Source: an uncultured Oscillospiraceae bacterium
GTDB taxonomy: Bacteria > Bacillota > Clostridia > Oscillospirales > Oscillospiraceae
Length of the DNA: 57,645 bases
Reading direction: 5' to 3'
NCBI GenBank assembly: GCA_944385035.1
Contig: CALWVV010000015.1
Location: 1 to 57,645 of the forward strand
A program made the translations under genes and the position numbers. Positions 35,190 through 48,118 of this stretch are shown piece by piece (position 1 is the stretch's first letter; every line of letters begins with the position of its first letter). Below the pieces are notes generated by a model. The model saw nothing but the letters and a program-made list of their open reading frames with translations, made no database searches and had not been told where the DNA came from.

Positions 35190-36734
35190 TTAATTGGGGT
35201 CCCCCAAAGCCTGGCTCTGCCGGACCAGCACCTTCTGGTCAAAGCAGGAGAAGGTCTCCTCCACCATTTGGGCGTTTGGCTTGGGGGTGAAGAGGGATAC
35301 CACCGGGACAAGAATGAGACCGGCCACCATACAGAAGGCACCTGCGTTAATGGGGGATCGGAGAACGGCGGGGAAGAGGGTGTTGAGGCCGATATTGGCC
35401 AGCATGACCACGGTGGAAAATAGGAAGCTGACCCAGCAGGCGGCCTTGGTGGCCTTCTTCCAGTAGAGACCAAAGAGGAAGGGGGCCAGAAAGGCGCCGG
35501 CCAGTGCCCCCCAGCTGACGCCCATGAGTTGGGCGATGAAGGTGACGTTGGACTTGTACTGAACGATCGCCAGTACCACGGAAATGGCGATGAATACCAC
35601 AATGAGACAGCGCATCACAAAGACCTGCCGTTTCTGATCCATGTCCTTGACGATGTGGTCCTTTAAAAGATCCAGAGTCAGAGTGGAACTGGAGGTGAGC
35701 ACCAGGGAGGACAGGGTGGACATAGAGGCGGACAGCACCAGGATGACTACCACGGCCAGCAGAATATCGGGAAGACCGGAGAGCATGGTGGGCACCACAG
35801 AGTCGTAGCCGTTGGCGGCAATGTCCACCTGGTCGCTGAAGAGCCTCCCGAATCCGCCCAGGAAGTAGCAGCCGCCTGCCACCACGGCGGCAAAGAGCGT
35901 GGAGATTACCGTACCGGTGTCGATGGCCTTTTCGCTCTTGATGGCGTAGAACTTCTGGGTCATCTGGGGCAGCCCCCAGGTACCCAGGGAGGTGAGGATG
36001 ACCACGCCCAGCAGGTTCAGAGGGTCGGGGCCGAAGAAGGAGGCAAAGACCCCCGGCACGTCGGAGACGGAAGGATCACGGACCTGGGCCAATCCCTCAA
36101 GGGCGGCCAGAAAGCCTCCCTGACTGTTTAACACAGCGGCGATGACGGTGATGATGCCCACGATCATGATGATGCCCTGGATAAAGTCGTTGATGGCGGT
36201 GGCCATGTAGCCCCCGGCAATGACATAGATGCCGGTGAGTACCGCCATGACAATGACGCAGATGGAGTAGTCAATGTGGAAGGCCATGCCGAACAGACGG
36301 GAGAGGCCGTTGTAGAGGCTGGCGGTGTAGGGGATGAGAAAAATGAAGATAATCACCGAGGCGGCAATTTTCAGAGATTGGCTGCCAAAGCGTTTGCCGA
36401 AGAATTCCGGCATGGTGGCGCTGTCCAGATGCTGGGTCATGATCCGGGTCCGGCGGCCCAGCACGACCCAAGCCAGCAGAGAACCCAGCAGAGCGTTGCC
36501 GATCCCTGCCCAGGTGGCGGCAATGCCGTATTTCCAACCAAACTGGCCGGCATACCCCACGAAAACCACTGCGGAGAAGTAGGAGGTGCCGTAGGCAAAG
36601 GCGGTAAGCCAGGGGCCCACAGAACGCCCGCCCAGGACGAAGCCGCTCACATCGGTGGCGTTTTTGCGGCAATAGAAACCGATGCCCACCATGACCGCAA
36701 AAAAGACTAAAAGCATGCCCAGTTTGATACCCAT
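35190..36734 (-). CDS. Sodium:solute symporter (SSS family)
   Basis: 514 aa with about 13 membrane helices. Start 36734 follows AAAGGA; an upstream in-frame TTG at 36755 has no ribosome site. Features: early FVLGGRSVGPWLTAFAYG (SSS helix 2), GYMATAINDFIQGIIM near 180 (the GG-x-A-V-x-W-T-D region) and the sodium-site Ser pair in SASMSTLSSLVLTSSS near 340. The overall pattern is nearest to proline/pantothenate carriers, but the solute is not certain. It has its own promoter. Confidence 0.9.
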   Translation of the reverse strand: MGIKLGMLLVFFAVMVGIGFYCRKNATDVSGFVLGGRSVGPWLTAFAYGTSYFSAVVFVGYAGQFGWKYGIAATWAGIGNALLGSLLAWVVLGRRTRIMTQHLDSATMPEFFGKRFGSQSLKIAASVIIFIFLIPYTASLYNGLSRLFGMAFHIDYSICVIVMAVLTGIYVIAGGYMATAINDFIQGIIMIVGIITVIAAVLNSQGGFLAALEGLAQVRDPSVSDVPGVFASFFGPDPLNLLGVVILTSLGTWGLPQMTQKFYAIKSEKAIDTGTVISTLFAAVVAGGCYFLGGFGRLFSDQVDIAANGYDSVVPTMLSGLPDILLAVVVILVLSASMSTLSSLVLTSSSTLTLDLLKDHIVKDMDQKRQVFVMRCLIVVFIAISVVLAIVQYKSNVTFIAQLMGVSWGALAGAFLAPFLFGLYWKKATKAACWVSFLFSTVVMLANIGLNTLFPAVLRSPINAGAFCMVAGLILVPVVSLFTPKPNAQMVEETFSCFDQKVLVRQSQALGDPN

Positions 36735-36781
36735 AAAACCAATCCTTTCATGCAACGTGCTTCGTTGCTTTGTACCGTTGA

Positions 36782-36810
36782 AGTTTAACGCTTAAAAGCA
36801 AAAAAGTCAA
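36782..36810 (-). promoter_or_regulatory. SSS symporter promoter
   Basis: Minus strand: TTGACT (36810-36805), 17-bp spacer, TAAACT (36787-36782), about 48 bp upstream of the start. Confidence 0.6.
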
Positions 36811-36840
36811 GGGCAAAATTTACAAAAAAGAACGGCCCAG

Positions 36841-36884
36841 AAAAAAGAAATCGTGTGACCACGCCAAAGGCGGGGCCACACGAT
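36841..36884 (-). terminator. pyk terminator
   Basis: On the minus strand ATCGTGTG ... CACACGAT (outer arms 36884-36877 and 36857-36850) with an inner CCGCC/GGCG stem, followed by TTTCTTTTTT. Confidence 0.85.
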
Positions 36885-36913
36885 GAATCAGTGAGGCATA
36901 GAAAAGGAAGGGA

Positions 36914-38353
36914 TTACATGGCGTCCTCATCAATGATCTGTGCCTTGATGAGGTTGGTGGAACCGCTCTTGCCCAGAGGCACACCAGCGGTGATGACCAC
37001 GGTGTCCCCGCTTTTTACCAGCCCTTCTTTCAAAGCCACTTCCGCGGACAGGGAGAAGATCCGGTCGGTGGAGGTGACCTCTCCGGTGAGGAAGGGAATG
37101 ACGCCCCAGGAGATGTTCAGCTGGCGGCGGACCTTCTCGTTCATGGTGAGGGCGGCAACCGGACAGGCGGGGCGGAAGCGGCAGATCATCCGGGCGGTAC
37201 GGCCGGAGTTGGTGGCGGCCAGAATGGCCTTGGCGTCCAGGTCCATGGCGGTAAGGCAGCAGGTGTGGGTGATGGCGTCGTTGATGTTGCTGGCGGGGAC
37301 CACACGCTGCTTCTGGAACTGACGCCAGTAGTGGATGGAGTGCTCTGCCTCCTCCACAATGCCGGCCATGGCGCTCAGAGCCTCTACGGGATACTTGCCT
37401 CCGGCGGTCTCACCGGAGAGCATGACGCAGCTGGTGCCGTCAAAGACGGCATTGGCCACGTCGGACACTTCGGCCCGAGTGGGACGGGGGTTTCGCATCA
37501 TGGAGTCCAGCATCTGGGTGGCGGTGATGACAGGCTTGCCTGCCTGGAGGCCCTTGCGGATGATCTTCTTCTGAAGAATGGGGACACGGGCGGCGGGAAT
37601 CTCTACCCCCAGGTCACCCCGAGCCACCATGATAGCGTCGGCGGCGGCAAGAATCTCGTTGATGTTGTCTACGCCCTCCTGGTTTTCGATCTTGGCGATG
37701 ATCTTCACCTCGTCCCCGCCGCACTCGTGGAGCACCTGGCGTACGGCTTCCACATCGGCGGCCCGGCGGACAAAGGAGGCGGCGATGAAGTCAAAGTCGT
37801 TTTCCACGCCGAAGCGGATGTCGGCCACGTCCTTGTCCGTGAGGGCCGGCAGATGGATGTGCACACCGGGGATGTTGATGGACTTGTTGGCGGACAGCGT
37901 GCCGCCGTTTTCCACGGTGCAGCGGATGTCCTGTCCCTGGATTTCTTCCACCCGCAGGGCGACCAGTCCGTCGTCAATCAGGATTTCCTGGCCCTTTTGA
38001 AGCTCCTGGTGGAGGTTGGCGTAGGTAACGGAGACATGGGACCGGTCTCCCACCTCGTCACGGGTGGTGAGGGTAAAGGTGTCCCCCGCCTCCAGTGAGA
38101 TGGATTTTTCCCCAAAAGTCTTGATGCGGATCTCGGGGCCCTTGGTGTCCAGAATGGTGGCCACCGGGCGGCCCATGGCGTCCCGGACAGCTTTCAGCAG
38201 GTTCAGCCGCTGGAGGTGCTCCGGGTGGCTGCCATGGGAAAAGTTAAAGCGGGCCGCGTCCATGCCGGCGCGGATGAGCGTGCGGATCATGTTCTCGTTG
38301 TCCACGGCGGGGCCCAGCGTGCAGATAATTTTTGTTTTCCGTTTTGAAAACAT
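36914..38353 (-). CDS. pyk: Pyruvate kinase
   Basis: 479 aa. Last step of glycolysis: phosphoenolpyruvate plus ADP to pyruvate plus ATP. KTKIICTLGPA start, ARFNFSHG near 35 (Arg, Asn, Ser of the active site), LDTKGPEIR near 68, the small B domain (about 70-165), AKIENQEG near 220, MVARGDLGVE near 243, ITATQMLDSM near 278, SGETAGGKYP near 310, and the allosteric C domain (about 345-479). The optional C-terminal PEP-utiliser domain of Bacillus is absent. A second, barrel-only paralogue is at 46544. Confidence 0.97.
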   Translation of the reverse strand: MFSKRKTKIICTLGPAVDNENMIRTLIRAGMDAARFNFSHGSHPEHLQRLNLLKAVRDAMGRPVATILDTKGPEIRIKTFGEKSISLEAGDTFTLTTRDEVGDRSHVSVTYANLHQELQKGQEILIDDGLVALRVEEIQGQDIRCTVENGGTLSANKSINIPGVHIHLPALTDKDVADIRFGVENDFDFIAASFVRRAADVEAVRQVLHECGGDEVKIIAKIENQEGVDNINEILAAADAIMVARGDLGVEIPAARVPILQKKIIRKGLQAGKPVITATQMLDSMMRNPRPTRAEVSDVANAVFDGTSCVMLSGETAGGKYPVEALSAMAGIVEEAEHSIHYWRQFQKQRVVPASNINDAITHTCCLTAMDLDAKAILAATNSGRTARMICRFRPACPVAALTMNEKVRRQLNISWGVIPFLTGEVTSTDRIFSLSAEVALKEGLVKSGDTVVITAGVPLGKSGSTNLIKAQIIDEDAM

Positions 38354-38554
38354 AGAAATTCCTCCTGTGGAAATTCAATTTTCAATTCTTTTGATACCAC
38401 TATTATCATACAGGAAAGAAGGAGACTTGCATAGGGGATAATTCCATAAAAATACGGCTAAAATCCATCCGACATGCAGCAAAAAGTTGTGTTCTGAAGC
38501 AGAAACGGGGGTAGTTTGTAAAAAATAGTTTAAAATCTTAACGAAATACTAACA

Positions 38555-38590
38555 TAAAAAATCCCGACGAAGCTGCACGCTTCGCCGGGA
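38555..38590 (-). terminator. metG terminator
   Basis: Minus strand TCCCGGCGAAGC / GCTTCGTCGGGA (38590-38579 and 38573-38562; one mismatch), followed by T6. Confidence 0.88.
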
Positions 38591-38609
38591 AATTCATTTG
38601 GTAGCCCAA

Positions 38610-40580
<1,971 letters not shown>

Positions 40581-40602
40581 GGTGAGGAAACCTCCAATTC
40601 TA

Positions 40603-41487
40603 TCATGATTGAGCCGAATCTTCTCTGTCTTCACAATCCTCCGCCCCAGAGGGCATTCGCTCCTCCCAGCCGGGGCCGGCGCCCACCAGCAAAGCTCGGG
40701 CAAAGCCCAGGGCGGAGAGAACAAAGGCCAGCGTGAGCACACAGGTCCCCAGACTGAGACCGTCGGCCAGGGAGGTGAGCCCCAGCACCACGCCGCTCAG
40801 AGCAAAAAACAGACTCCTGCGGGGACGGGGGCGGTCAAAGAGAAAGCCAGCCACATAGTAGTGTCCCAGCATGAGAAACGCGGCTGCGGCCAGAGCAAAC
40901 CCATACTTCATCAGTACCGGCTGCGTGCCATGCTCCAGATGGGTGGAGAAGAGCCAGAGAAGGCCTGCAAAGGCGGGCATGGGGGCCAGATACCCTAAAA
41001 AGTCGGGCAGCTCCCAACGATAGGCGCTGCGGCCCATGAGCAATACCCCAGCTCCCGCGGGAAGGCACAGCAGGGCGCACAGCAGCCGGGCTGCCGTGAG
41101 GGTAAACTGGGTGGGGTCACGGTCAAGGGCGGGGGTAGCCTGCCACAGCTGCAGCATCTGTGCACCCTCCATCAGATTGACCAGACCCGCTGCAAAAAAC
41201 AGCAGACCCGCTGCGGCCCAAACGGTCATCTGGCCCGCTTCGGGGCTTCCAAAGGCGGGCAGAAAATCCTGGGGGACTTGTTTGGTTGTCTGTATTGCAA
41301 GCAAAAACAATAAAATCAGTACCGCGGTGAGTCCCAGCAGGGCGTAGGTAGCGGGGGCACCGTGGGTAAACAGTCCGGTTTCCGGATGGAAGGCGGCGCT
41401 TAGCTGCCATTTGCGCAGGGCAAAGCCGGCTGCCCCGCCTGCCAGGGCCAAACCGGGCAGGATCATATCTTTCCTCATGTATGGCAT
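40603..41487 (-). CDS. Integral membrane protein, unknown function
   Basis: 294 aa with about eight membrane helices (first near 10-25, last near 240-275) and an acidic cytoplasmic tail (EDCEDREDS). No family recognised. The start may be 41487 or 41478: AAGGGG lies 2 nt before the first and 11 nt before the second. It is 22 bp before metG and likely cotranscribed with it. Confidence 0.75.
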   Translation of the reverse strand: MPYMRKDMILPGLALAGGAAGFALRKWQLSAAFHPETGLFTHGAPATYALLGLTAVLILLFLLAIQTTKQVPQDFLPAFGSPEAGQMTVWAAAGLLFFAAGLVNLMEGAQMLQLWQATPALDRDPTQFTLTAARLLCALLCLPAGAGVLLMGRSAYRWELPDFLGYLAPMPAFAGLLWLFSTHLEHGTQPVLMKYGFALAAAAFLMLGHYYVAGFLFDRPRPRRSLFFALSGVVLGLTSLADGLSLGTCVLTLAFVLSALGFARALLVGAGPGWEERMPSGAEDCEDREDSAQS

Positions 41488-41561
41488 ATCCCCTTAATAG
41501 AAGGAATCAGTACCCCTCATCATAAACCAAACGGGATAAAAAAGCAACAAAATTATCCTGT

Positions 41562-41867
41562 TTACAGCTTAGGACCGGAGCGGCCGAATTTGTCCTTCTT
41601 GCCAAACTGGAACCAAAGGGCCGCAATCAGCAAAATCAGCCCAACGATGGTGGCGATGGTACTGACGGCTGCTGAGAGCATTTGGTTCATATCCAGCAAG
41701 GAAATCACAGCCAGAAAGACCAGATCCACCAACAGCAGCGTGCGGGCGGTGGGGTCCATACGCTTGCGGGCCCGGTCCTTTTCGTCAGCAATGCGCTCCT
41801 GTTCCGCCTGGCGCTTGGCGTTGACCGTGGCGCTGTGCTTGCGCTTTTTATATTTCTTTTGGCTCAT
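41562..41867 (-). CDS. Small membrane protein, unknown function
   Basis: 101 aa. A strongly basic, charged N-terminal half (KKYKKRKHSATVNAKRQAE ... RARKR) followed by two membrane helices (about 43-60 and 66-86) and a basic end. It overlaps mnmA by 4 bp (ATG inside the mnmA end), so it is translationally coupled to a tRNA-modifying enzyme. Function unknown. Confidence 0.8.
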   Translation of the reverse strand: MSQKKYKKRKHSATVNAKRQAEQERIADEKDRARKRMDPTARTLLLVDLVFLAVISLLDMNQMLSAAVSTIATIVGLILLIAALWFQFGKKDKFGRSGPKL

Positions 41868-42931
41868 GGTTCGGTTTCTCCTTTCAAAATAACGGCTCCC
41901 CCCACCACAGTGTCCCCATCGTAAAGCACGACGGTCTGACCGGGGGTGATTGCCCGCTGAGGCTGGTCAAAGGTGAGATGAATGGTGCTGGCACTGGTTT
42001 GCTCTACCGTACAGGGCTGCTCGGCCATACGGTAGCGGATTTTGGCCCGGAGCCGGACGGGGGCGGACAGCTGAGCGCAGGGGATGAGGTTGAGGTCTCC
42101 GGCGGTGAGAGAACGGCCAAAGAGACTGTCGTTACCGGAGAGGACCACCGCGTTGTCTTTGGGGCGAATCTCCTTCACATAGAGACGGCCGTGGTTGGAG
42201 GAGACTCCAAGCCCCCGGCGCTGGCCCACGGTGTAGTCAATGATGCCTGTGTGCTGCCCCAGTAAGCTGCCCTCCTCGTCCACAAAGGGGCCAGCGGGGT
42301 ACTGCTTCCCGGTGTGGGAACGGATAAAGGCCCCGTAGTCTCCGTCGGGGATGAAGCAGATATCCTGGCTGTCGCTCTTGTGAGCGGTGACCAGACCCCG
42401 GCTGTGGGCGATGTCCCGGATCTCCTCTTTGGAGAGGCCCCCCAGCGGGAGCAGCGTCCGGGAGAGCTGGGCCTGGGTGAGGGTGGAGAGCACATAGCTC
42501 TGGTCCTTTTCCGGGCGGCTGGCTTTTTGGAGCAGATAGCGCCCGGAACCGGCGTCATATTCTACCCTGGCGTAGTGGCCGGTGGCCAGCTTCTCACATC
42601 CAAGCTCCAGCGCCCGGTCCAGCAGGGCGCCGAATTTGATGTGCCGGTTACAGGTGACGCAGGGGTTTGGGGTGCAGCCGGCTTCATAGGCGGCGGCAAA
42701 GGTGTCCATGACCTGGGTGCAAAAGCAGGGGGAGAGATCCACCATGTGGTGGGGAAAGCCCAGCTGCCGGGCCACGGCCTGGGCGTCCTCTCCGTCATGC
42801 CAGATATCTCCCGGCCTGGAAAAGAGCTTCATCGTCAGTCCCACCAGCCCATATCCCTGCTCCAAAAGAAGGCAGGCGGCTGCGGAACTGTCCACACCGC
42901 CGCTCATGGCGATGGCGAGTGTTTCTGGCAT
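41864..42931 (-). CDS. mnmA: tRNA-specific 2-thiouridylase MnmA
   Basis: 355 aa. Adds sulfur to U34 of tRNA Glu, Gln and Lys. ATP PP-loop SGGVDSS at 10-16, catalytic Cys91 in PNPCVTCN and Cys192 in DICFIPDGDY, VGQRRGLG near 235 and the C-terminal beta barrel. GGAGG lies before the start. Its 3' end overlaps the small membrane-protein gene. Confidence 0.96.
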   Translation of the reverse strand: MPETLAIAMSGGVDSSAAACLLLEQGYGLVGLTMKLFSRPGDIWHDGEDAQAVARQLGFPHHMVDLSPCFCTQVMDTFAAAYEAGCTPNPCVTCNRHIKFGALLDRALELGCEKLATGHYARVEYDAGSGRYLLQKASRPEKDQSYVLSTLTQAQLSRTLLPLGGLSKEEIRDIAHSRGLVTAHKSDSQDICFIPDGDYGAFIRSHTGKQYPAGPFVDEEGSLLGQHTGIIDYTVGQRRGLGVSSNHGRLYVKEIRPKDNAVVLSGNDSLFGRSLTAGDLNLIPCAQLSAPVRLRAKIRYRMAEQPCTVEQTSASTIHLTFDQPQRAITPGQTVVLYDGDTVVGGAVILKGETEP

Positions 42932-43051
42932 AGATACCTCCTGTGGGCAATTTGCTGAAATTCAAAAGGAAGTATATCATATTTTTCCCGGAGGAGCAAC
43001 CGAAAGCCCGAGAAACCTGCAGCAGGCCGGGGAAAAAACGGGAAAAACATC

Positions 43052-43067
43052 ACACTATATATTTTGT
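43052..43067 (+). promoter_or_regulatory. NrdR box 1
   Basis: ACACTATATATTTTGT fits the 16-bp NrdR box (ACAC-W-ATATAT-W-GTGT form) with mismatches in the right half. It is the first of a pair upstream of nrdD, 45 bp (start to start) from box 2. Confidence 0.72.
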
Positions 43068-43096
43068 ATTTCAGACGAAAAGTGATTATGTTAAGC

Positions 43097-43112
43097 ACAA
43101 GATATAGTATGT
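43097..43112 (+). promoter_or_regulatory. NrdR box 2
   Basis: ACAAGATATAGTATGT, second NrdR-like 16-mer, ending 8 bp upstream of the -35. Paired boxes before ribonucleotide reductase genes are the NrdR repression pattern; the spacing here is longer than the usual three helical turns. Confidence 0.7.
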
Positions 43113-43119
43113 ATGGCGG

Positions 43120-43148
43120 TAGACAAAGGAAGGGGGGTGTGCTATAAT
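43120..43148 (+). promoter_or_regulatory. nrdDG promoter
   Basis: TAGACA (43120-43125), 17-bp spacer, TATAAT (43143-43148) preceded by TGC. A leader of about 70 nt follows before the nrdD start, with a small GGGGCA/TGCCCC hairpin. Confidence 0.75.
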
Positions 43149-43221
43149 GCCACCTGGACTTGTCCGCCGGGGCACCTGCCCCAGCGAAGAATACCCCTGT
43201 GAACCGGGAGAGGAGAACGAC

Positions 43222-45348
<2,127 letters not shown>

Positions 45349-45366
45349 AACATCAGGAGTAAGATC

Positions 45367-45885
45367 ATGAACTACGCCGACATCAAAAAAGTGGATGTGG
45401 CCAACGGACCCGGTGTGCGGGTGAGCCTGTTTGTCTCCGGCTGTACCCATCACTGCAAGGAGTGCTTCAACCCCGAGACCTGGGATTTCTCCTTTGGCTC
45501 CCCCTTTGGTCAGAAGCAGATTGAGGAGATTCTGAAGCTTTTGGACCGCAGCTATATCCGGGGCCTGTCCCTGCTGGGGGGCGAGCCCTTTGAGCCGGAG
45601 AATCAGGCCGCGGTGCTGGAATTGGTGCGCCAGGTGCGGGCACAGCTGCCCCAGAAGGATATCTGGTGTTATTCCGGCTACCTCTTTGAGGTGCTGGCCG
45701 CCGGGAAGGTGGGGGAGCACAGCCGGGAGCTGCTGGAACAGTTGGACATCTTGGTGGACGGGCCCTTTGTGCTGGAGCAGAAGGACTTGGGCCTTCGGTT
45801 CCGGGGTTCCGCCAACCAGCGTATCATCGATGTACCCGCTTCCTTAAAGGCGGGGAATGTGCAGCTGTGGCAGGAAATTCAATAA
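45367..45885 (+). CDS. nrdG: Anaerobic RNR activating protein (radical SAM)
   Basis: 172 aa. Uses S-adenosylmethionine and a 4Fe-4S cluster to install the glycyl radical on NrdD. CTHHCKEC at 26-33 is the Cx3Cx2C cluster motif; LLGGEPFEPEN near 72 matches the GGE motif; DGPFVLEQKD near 133 is typical of NrdG. AGGAG precedes the ATG. Cotranscribed with nrdD. Confidence 0.96.
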   Translation: MNYADIKKVDVANGPGVRVSLFVSGCTHHCKECFNPETWDFSFGSPFGQKQIEEILKLLDRSYIRGLSLLGGEPFEPENQAAVLELVRQVRAQLPQKDIWCYSGYLFEVLAAGKVGEHSRELLEQLDILVDGPFVLEQKDLGLRFRGSANQRIIDVPASLKAGNVQLWQEIQ

Positions 45886-45890
45886 GGAAC

Positions 45891-45928
45891 AAAGGCGGGG
45901 CGGCCCAGTTGGGCCGCCCCGTCTTTCC
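45891..45928. terminator. Terminator between nrdG and the azoreductase gene
   Basis: GGGGCGGCCC (45897-45906), loop AGTT, GGGCCGCCCC (45911-45920), followed by GTCTTT; on the minus strand GCCTTTG follows. Convergent genes, so both may use it. Confidence 0.85.
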
Positions 45929-45945
45929 TTGTGTGATCTTGCGGA

Positions 45946-46539
45946 TTATCCTACGAACTCCTTCGCAAACTGGTCGATCTGCTGCCGGGCCTGGGTAAGG
46001 ATGCCCTCCACATCTGCTCCGCGGATATCCAGATTTTCCGCCGTCAGGCAGTGGGTATTTGAAATTCCCACCATATTGGCCCAGGCCTTTAAGTAGTCAT
46101 AGCCGAGATTTAAATTGCCGATGGGGCCGCCGGCGGTGGTGATGAATACCAGGTGACGGGCCTTGCACAGCCCTACCTGCTGCCCCTCCTTCGTGTAGCC
46201 GAAGGTGACTCCGATGGCGCTTGCCCACTCCAGATATACTTTCAAAGCGGCGGGGAATGTCAGGTCCCAGTAAGGAGCACCCACCAGGATCAAGTCCGCC
46301 TGTGCGGCTTCCAAGGCGGGCTGCAGCATGGGGTGATCCTTCTCATGGGAGGTGAGTGCGTCACGCTCCTGTGCCATGGGGCCGGTCAGGACCGGGAGAG
46401 AGGCGGTGGTGAGGTCCCGGTGCAGAACCTGGCACTGAGGATTCAGGGCAGTATACTGATCTAAAAATTCCCGGCAGAGCATTTTGGTGCGGGAGAGTTC
46501 ACCCCGCATGCAGGCATCGACAAATAAAATCTGTTCCAT
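45946..46539 (-). CDS. NADH-azoreductase / flavodoxin-fold NAD(P)H oxidoreductase
   Basis: 197 aa FMN-dependent reductase of the AzoR / NQO family. VDACMRGELSRTK at 7-19 is the phosphate-binding turn (family has SPR..S), GAPYWDLTFPAALKVYLEW (about 94-112) is the diagnostic FMN stretch, and FITTAGGPIG near 137 follows. Start 46539 has GAGG-AG upstream. It ends head to tail after the barrel-only pyruvate kinase, with a 5-bp gap. Confidence 0.88.
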   Translation of the reverse strand: MEQILFVDACMRGELSRTKMLCREFLDQYTALNPQCQVLHRDLTTASLPVLTGPMAQERDALTSHEKDHPMLQPALEAAQADLILVGAPYWDLTFPAALKVYLEWASAIGVTFGYTKEGQQVGLCKARHLVFITTAGGPIGNLNLGYDYLKAWANMVGISNTHCLTAENLDIRGADVEGILTQARQQIDQFAKEFVG

Positions 46540-46543
46540 ACGA

Positions 46544-47539
46544 TCACTCCTCATCTTTCATGGCCTCCTGGGCCTCACGGGCGGTTTTGACCAGATATTC
46601 CATGGCCTGGCCGGGCCAGCGGCCCACGGCAGTCTCGCCGGTGAGCATCAGGGAGGCGGCTCCGTCCAAAACGCCGTTATAAATGTCACATACTTCCGCA
46701 CGGGTTGGGACAGGCCGCTGCTCCATGGACCAGAGCAGCTGGGTCACCAGACAGAAGGGCCGCCCCTGCTCCCGGCAGCGGCGGGCAATGTCCTTTTGTA
46801 CCCTGGGCAGTTTCCACAGGGGCATGGAGTTGCCCAAATCACCACGGGCAATACAGATTTCGTCCGCCATGGCGATGATGCTGTCCAAATGCTCCACGCC
46901 CTGCTGGCTTTCGATTTTAGCCATGATTTTCAAATGCTCCAATCCCATGTCTTTGAGTGTCTGGCGTAATACTTCCAGGTCATGGCGGCCACGGACAAAG
47001 GGCTGGAGGATATGGGTGACGCCAAATTCTCTGGCCAGGGCCAAATTGTCCAGATCGGCCTGAGTGAGGGTGGGGGCATCCATCTGGGCCCCCGGCAGGG
47101 ACATGCTCTTTCGGCTGCGCAGAGCTCCTCCCCGGAGCACCTTGCACAGCAGGTTGCTGGAGCTGGCCTTGCGCACTTGGAGCAGAAGAGCGCTGTCGTC
47201 GATGGAGATTTCCTGTCCGGGCTTTGCGTGTTCCAGTACCGCCTTTGGAACGGGGATGCCGCCGTCGCCCATCAGAATGATGTCGCCGGGCTTGAGGGGA
47301 ATGGGGTTTGTAAGCTCACCGATGCGCAGCTCCGGGCCCTGCATGTCCAAAATCAGGTGGGCCTTTGGAAGGCCCGCGCGCTTTGCGGCGGGCCAAAAGC
47401 CGTCTTTCAGCAGCGAGGTACACCGGGAGAGTGTAGTGTGGGACAAGTTCAACCGGGCGCCGGTCATGCCCGCCCGAAACATGTGATCCAGGACAGCGGG
47501 TTTGGTGCATGCGCTGCCCAGCGTGGCATAAAATTCCAT
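46544..47539 (-). CDS. Pyruvate kinase-like protein lacking the C-terminal domain
   Basis: 331 aa, about 150 shorter than the true pyk. Catalytic features remain: ARLNLSHT near 28, LDMQGPELR near 64 (usual DTKGPEIR), a short B domain, IMAKIESQQG near 203, IARGDLGNS near 228, LVTQLLWSM near 259 and LTGETAVGRWP near 292. The chain stops after the barrel, so the allosteric C domain is missing. A normal pyk is present at 36914, so this is a specialised paralogue or a different kinase. It is upstream of the azoreductase gene in the same orientation. Confidence 0.85.
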   Translation of the reverse strand: MEFYATLGSACTKPAVLDHMFRAGMTGARLNLSHTTLSRCTSLLKDGFWPAAKRAGLPKAHLILDMQGPELRIGELTNPIPLKPGDIILMGDGGIPVPKAVLEHAKPGQEISIDDSALLLQVRKASSSNLLCKVLRGGALRSRKSMSLPGAQMDAPTLTQADLDNLALAREFGVTHILQPFVRGRHDLEVLRQTLKDMGLEHLKIMAKIESQQGVEHLDSIIAMADEICIARGDLGNSMPLWKLPRVQKDIARRCREQGRPFCLVTQLLWSMEQRPVPTRAEVCDIYNGVLDGAASLMLTGETAVGRWPGQAMEYLVKTAREAQEAMKDEE

Positions 47540-47618
47540 TTCCTACCGCTCCTTGTTTTGAATTACCGTCTACATTATTATGCAGGGTAATTTATCGGAA
47601 GTCAATGAGGGAAGGGGA

Positions 47619-47647
47619 TTGTCTTTTTTCAAGATTTCTTGTATAGT
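47619..47647 (+). promoter_or_regulatory. ruvX promoter
   Basis: TTGTCT (47619-47624), 17-bp spacer, TATAGT (47642-47647), 25 bp before the ATG. Confidence 0.65.
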
Positions 47648-47671
47648 AGGGGCAAGAACAGGAGGGATGTC

Positions 47672-48106
47672 ATGCGCGTCATGGCTGTTGACTATGGAGA
47701 TGCCCATACTGGGGTGGCCCTGTCCGACCCAACCGGGCTGTTGGCGGGTACGGTCACTACCATTCACAGCCGAAAGGCTGAGGTGGTGCTGGAGGAGCTG
47801 TCCAAGCTGGTGAAGGAGTACCAGGTGGAGGAGCTGGTCATGGGCTTTCCCCGGAATATGGATGGCACCGAGGGCCCCCGTGCCCAGCTTTACCGGGAGT
47901 TTGCCGGGCAGCTGGAGGCGTGCACGGGGATGGCGGTGGTGCTGTGGGATGAGCGGCGCACCACCGTAGATGCCCACCGAATTCTCTTTGAGTCGGGGAA
48001 AAACGCCAAAAAACGAAAGAAAACTGTGGACGCGGTGGCGGCCAGCCTGATTTTAGAGGGGTACTTAAACGCGAAACGCCTGCGGGGCGAGAAAAGGGAA
48101 GGTTAA
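47672..48106 (+). CDS. ruvX: YqgF/RuvX family nuclease
   Basis: 144 aa RNase H-fold protein, proposed Holliday junction resolvase and involved in 16S rRNA 5' end maturation. Asp7 in MAVDYGDAHTGVA, Glu54 in VEELVMGFPRNMDG, DERRTTVDA at 93-101 and the C-terminal KKTVDAVAASLIL are the family signatures. AGGAGGG precedes the ATG. The next gene starts 12 bp downstream. Confidence 0.93.
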   Translation: MRVMAVDYGDAHTGVALSDPTGLLAGTVTTIHSRKAEVVLEELSKLVKEYQVEELVMGFPRNMDGTEGPRAQLYREFAGQLEACTGMAVVLWDERRTTVDAHRILFESGKNAKKRKKTVDAVAASLILEGYLNAKRLRGEKREG

Positions 48107-48118
48107 GGAGGAATCCAT

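Noticed and set aside
40581-40602. T-box leader for metG
   Set aside because: Only 22 bp separate metG from the upstream gene and no specifier stem or T-box sequence is seen.
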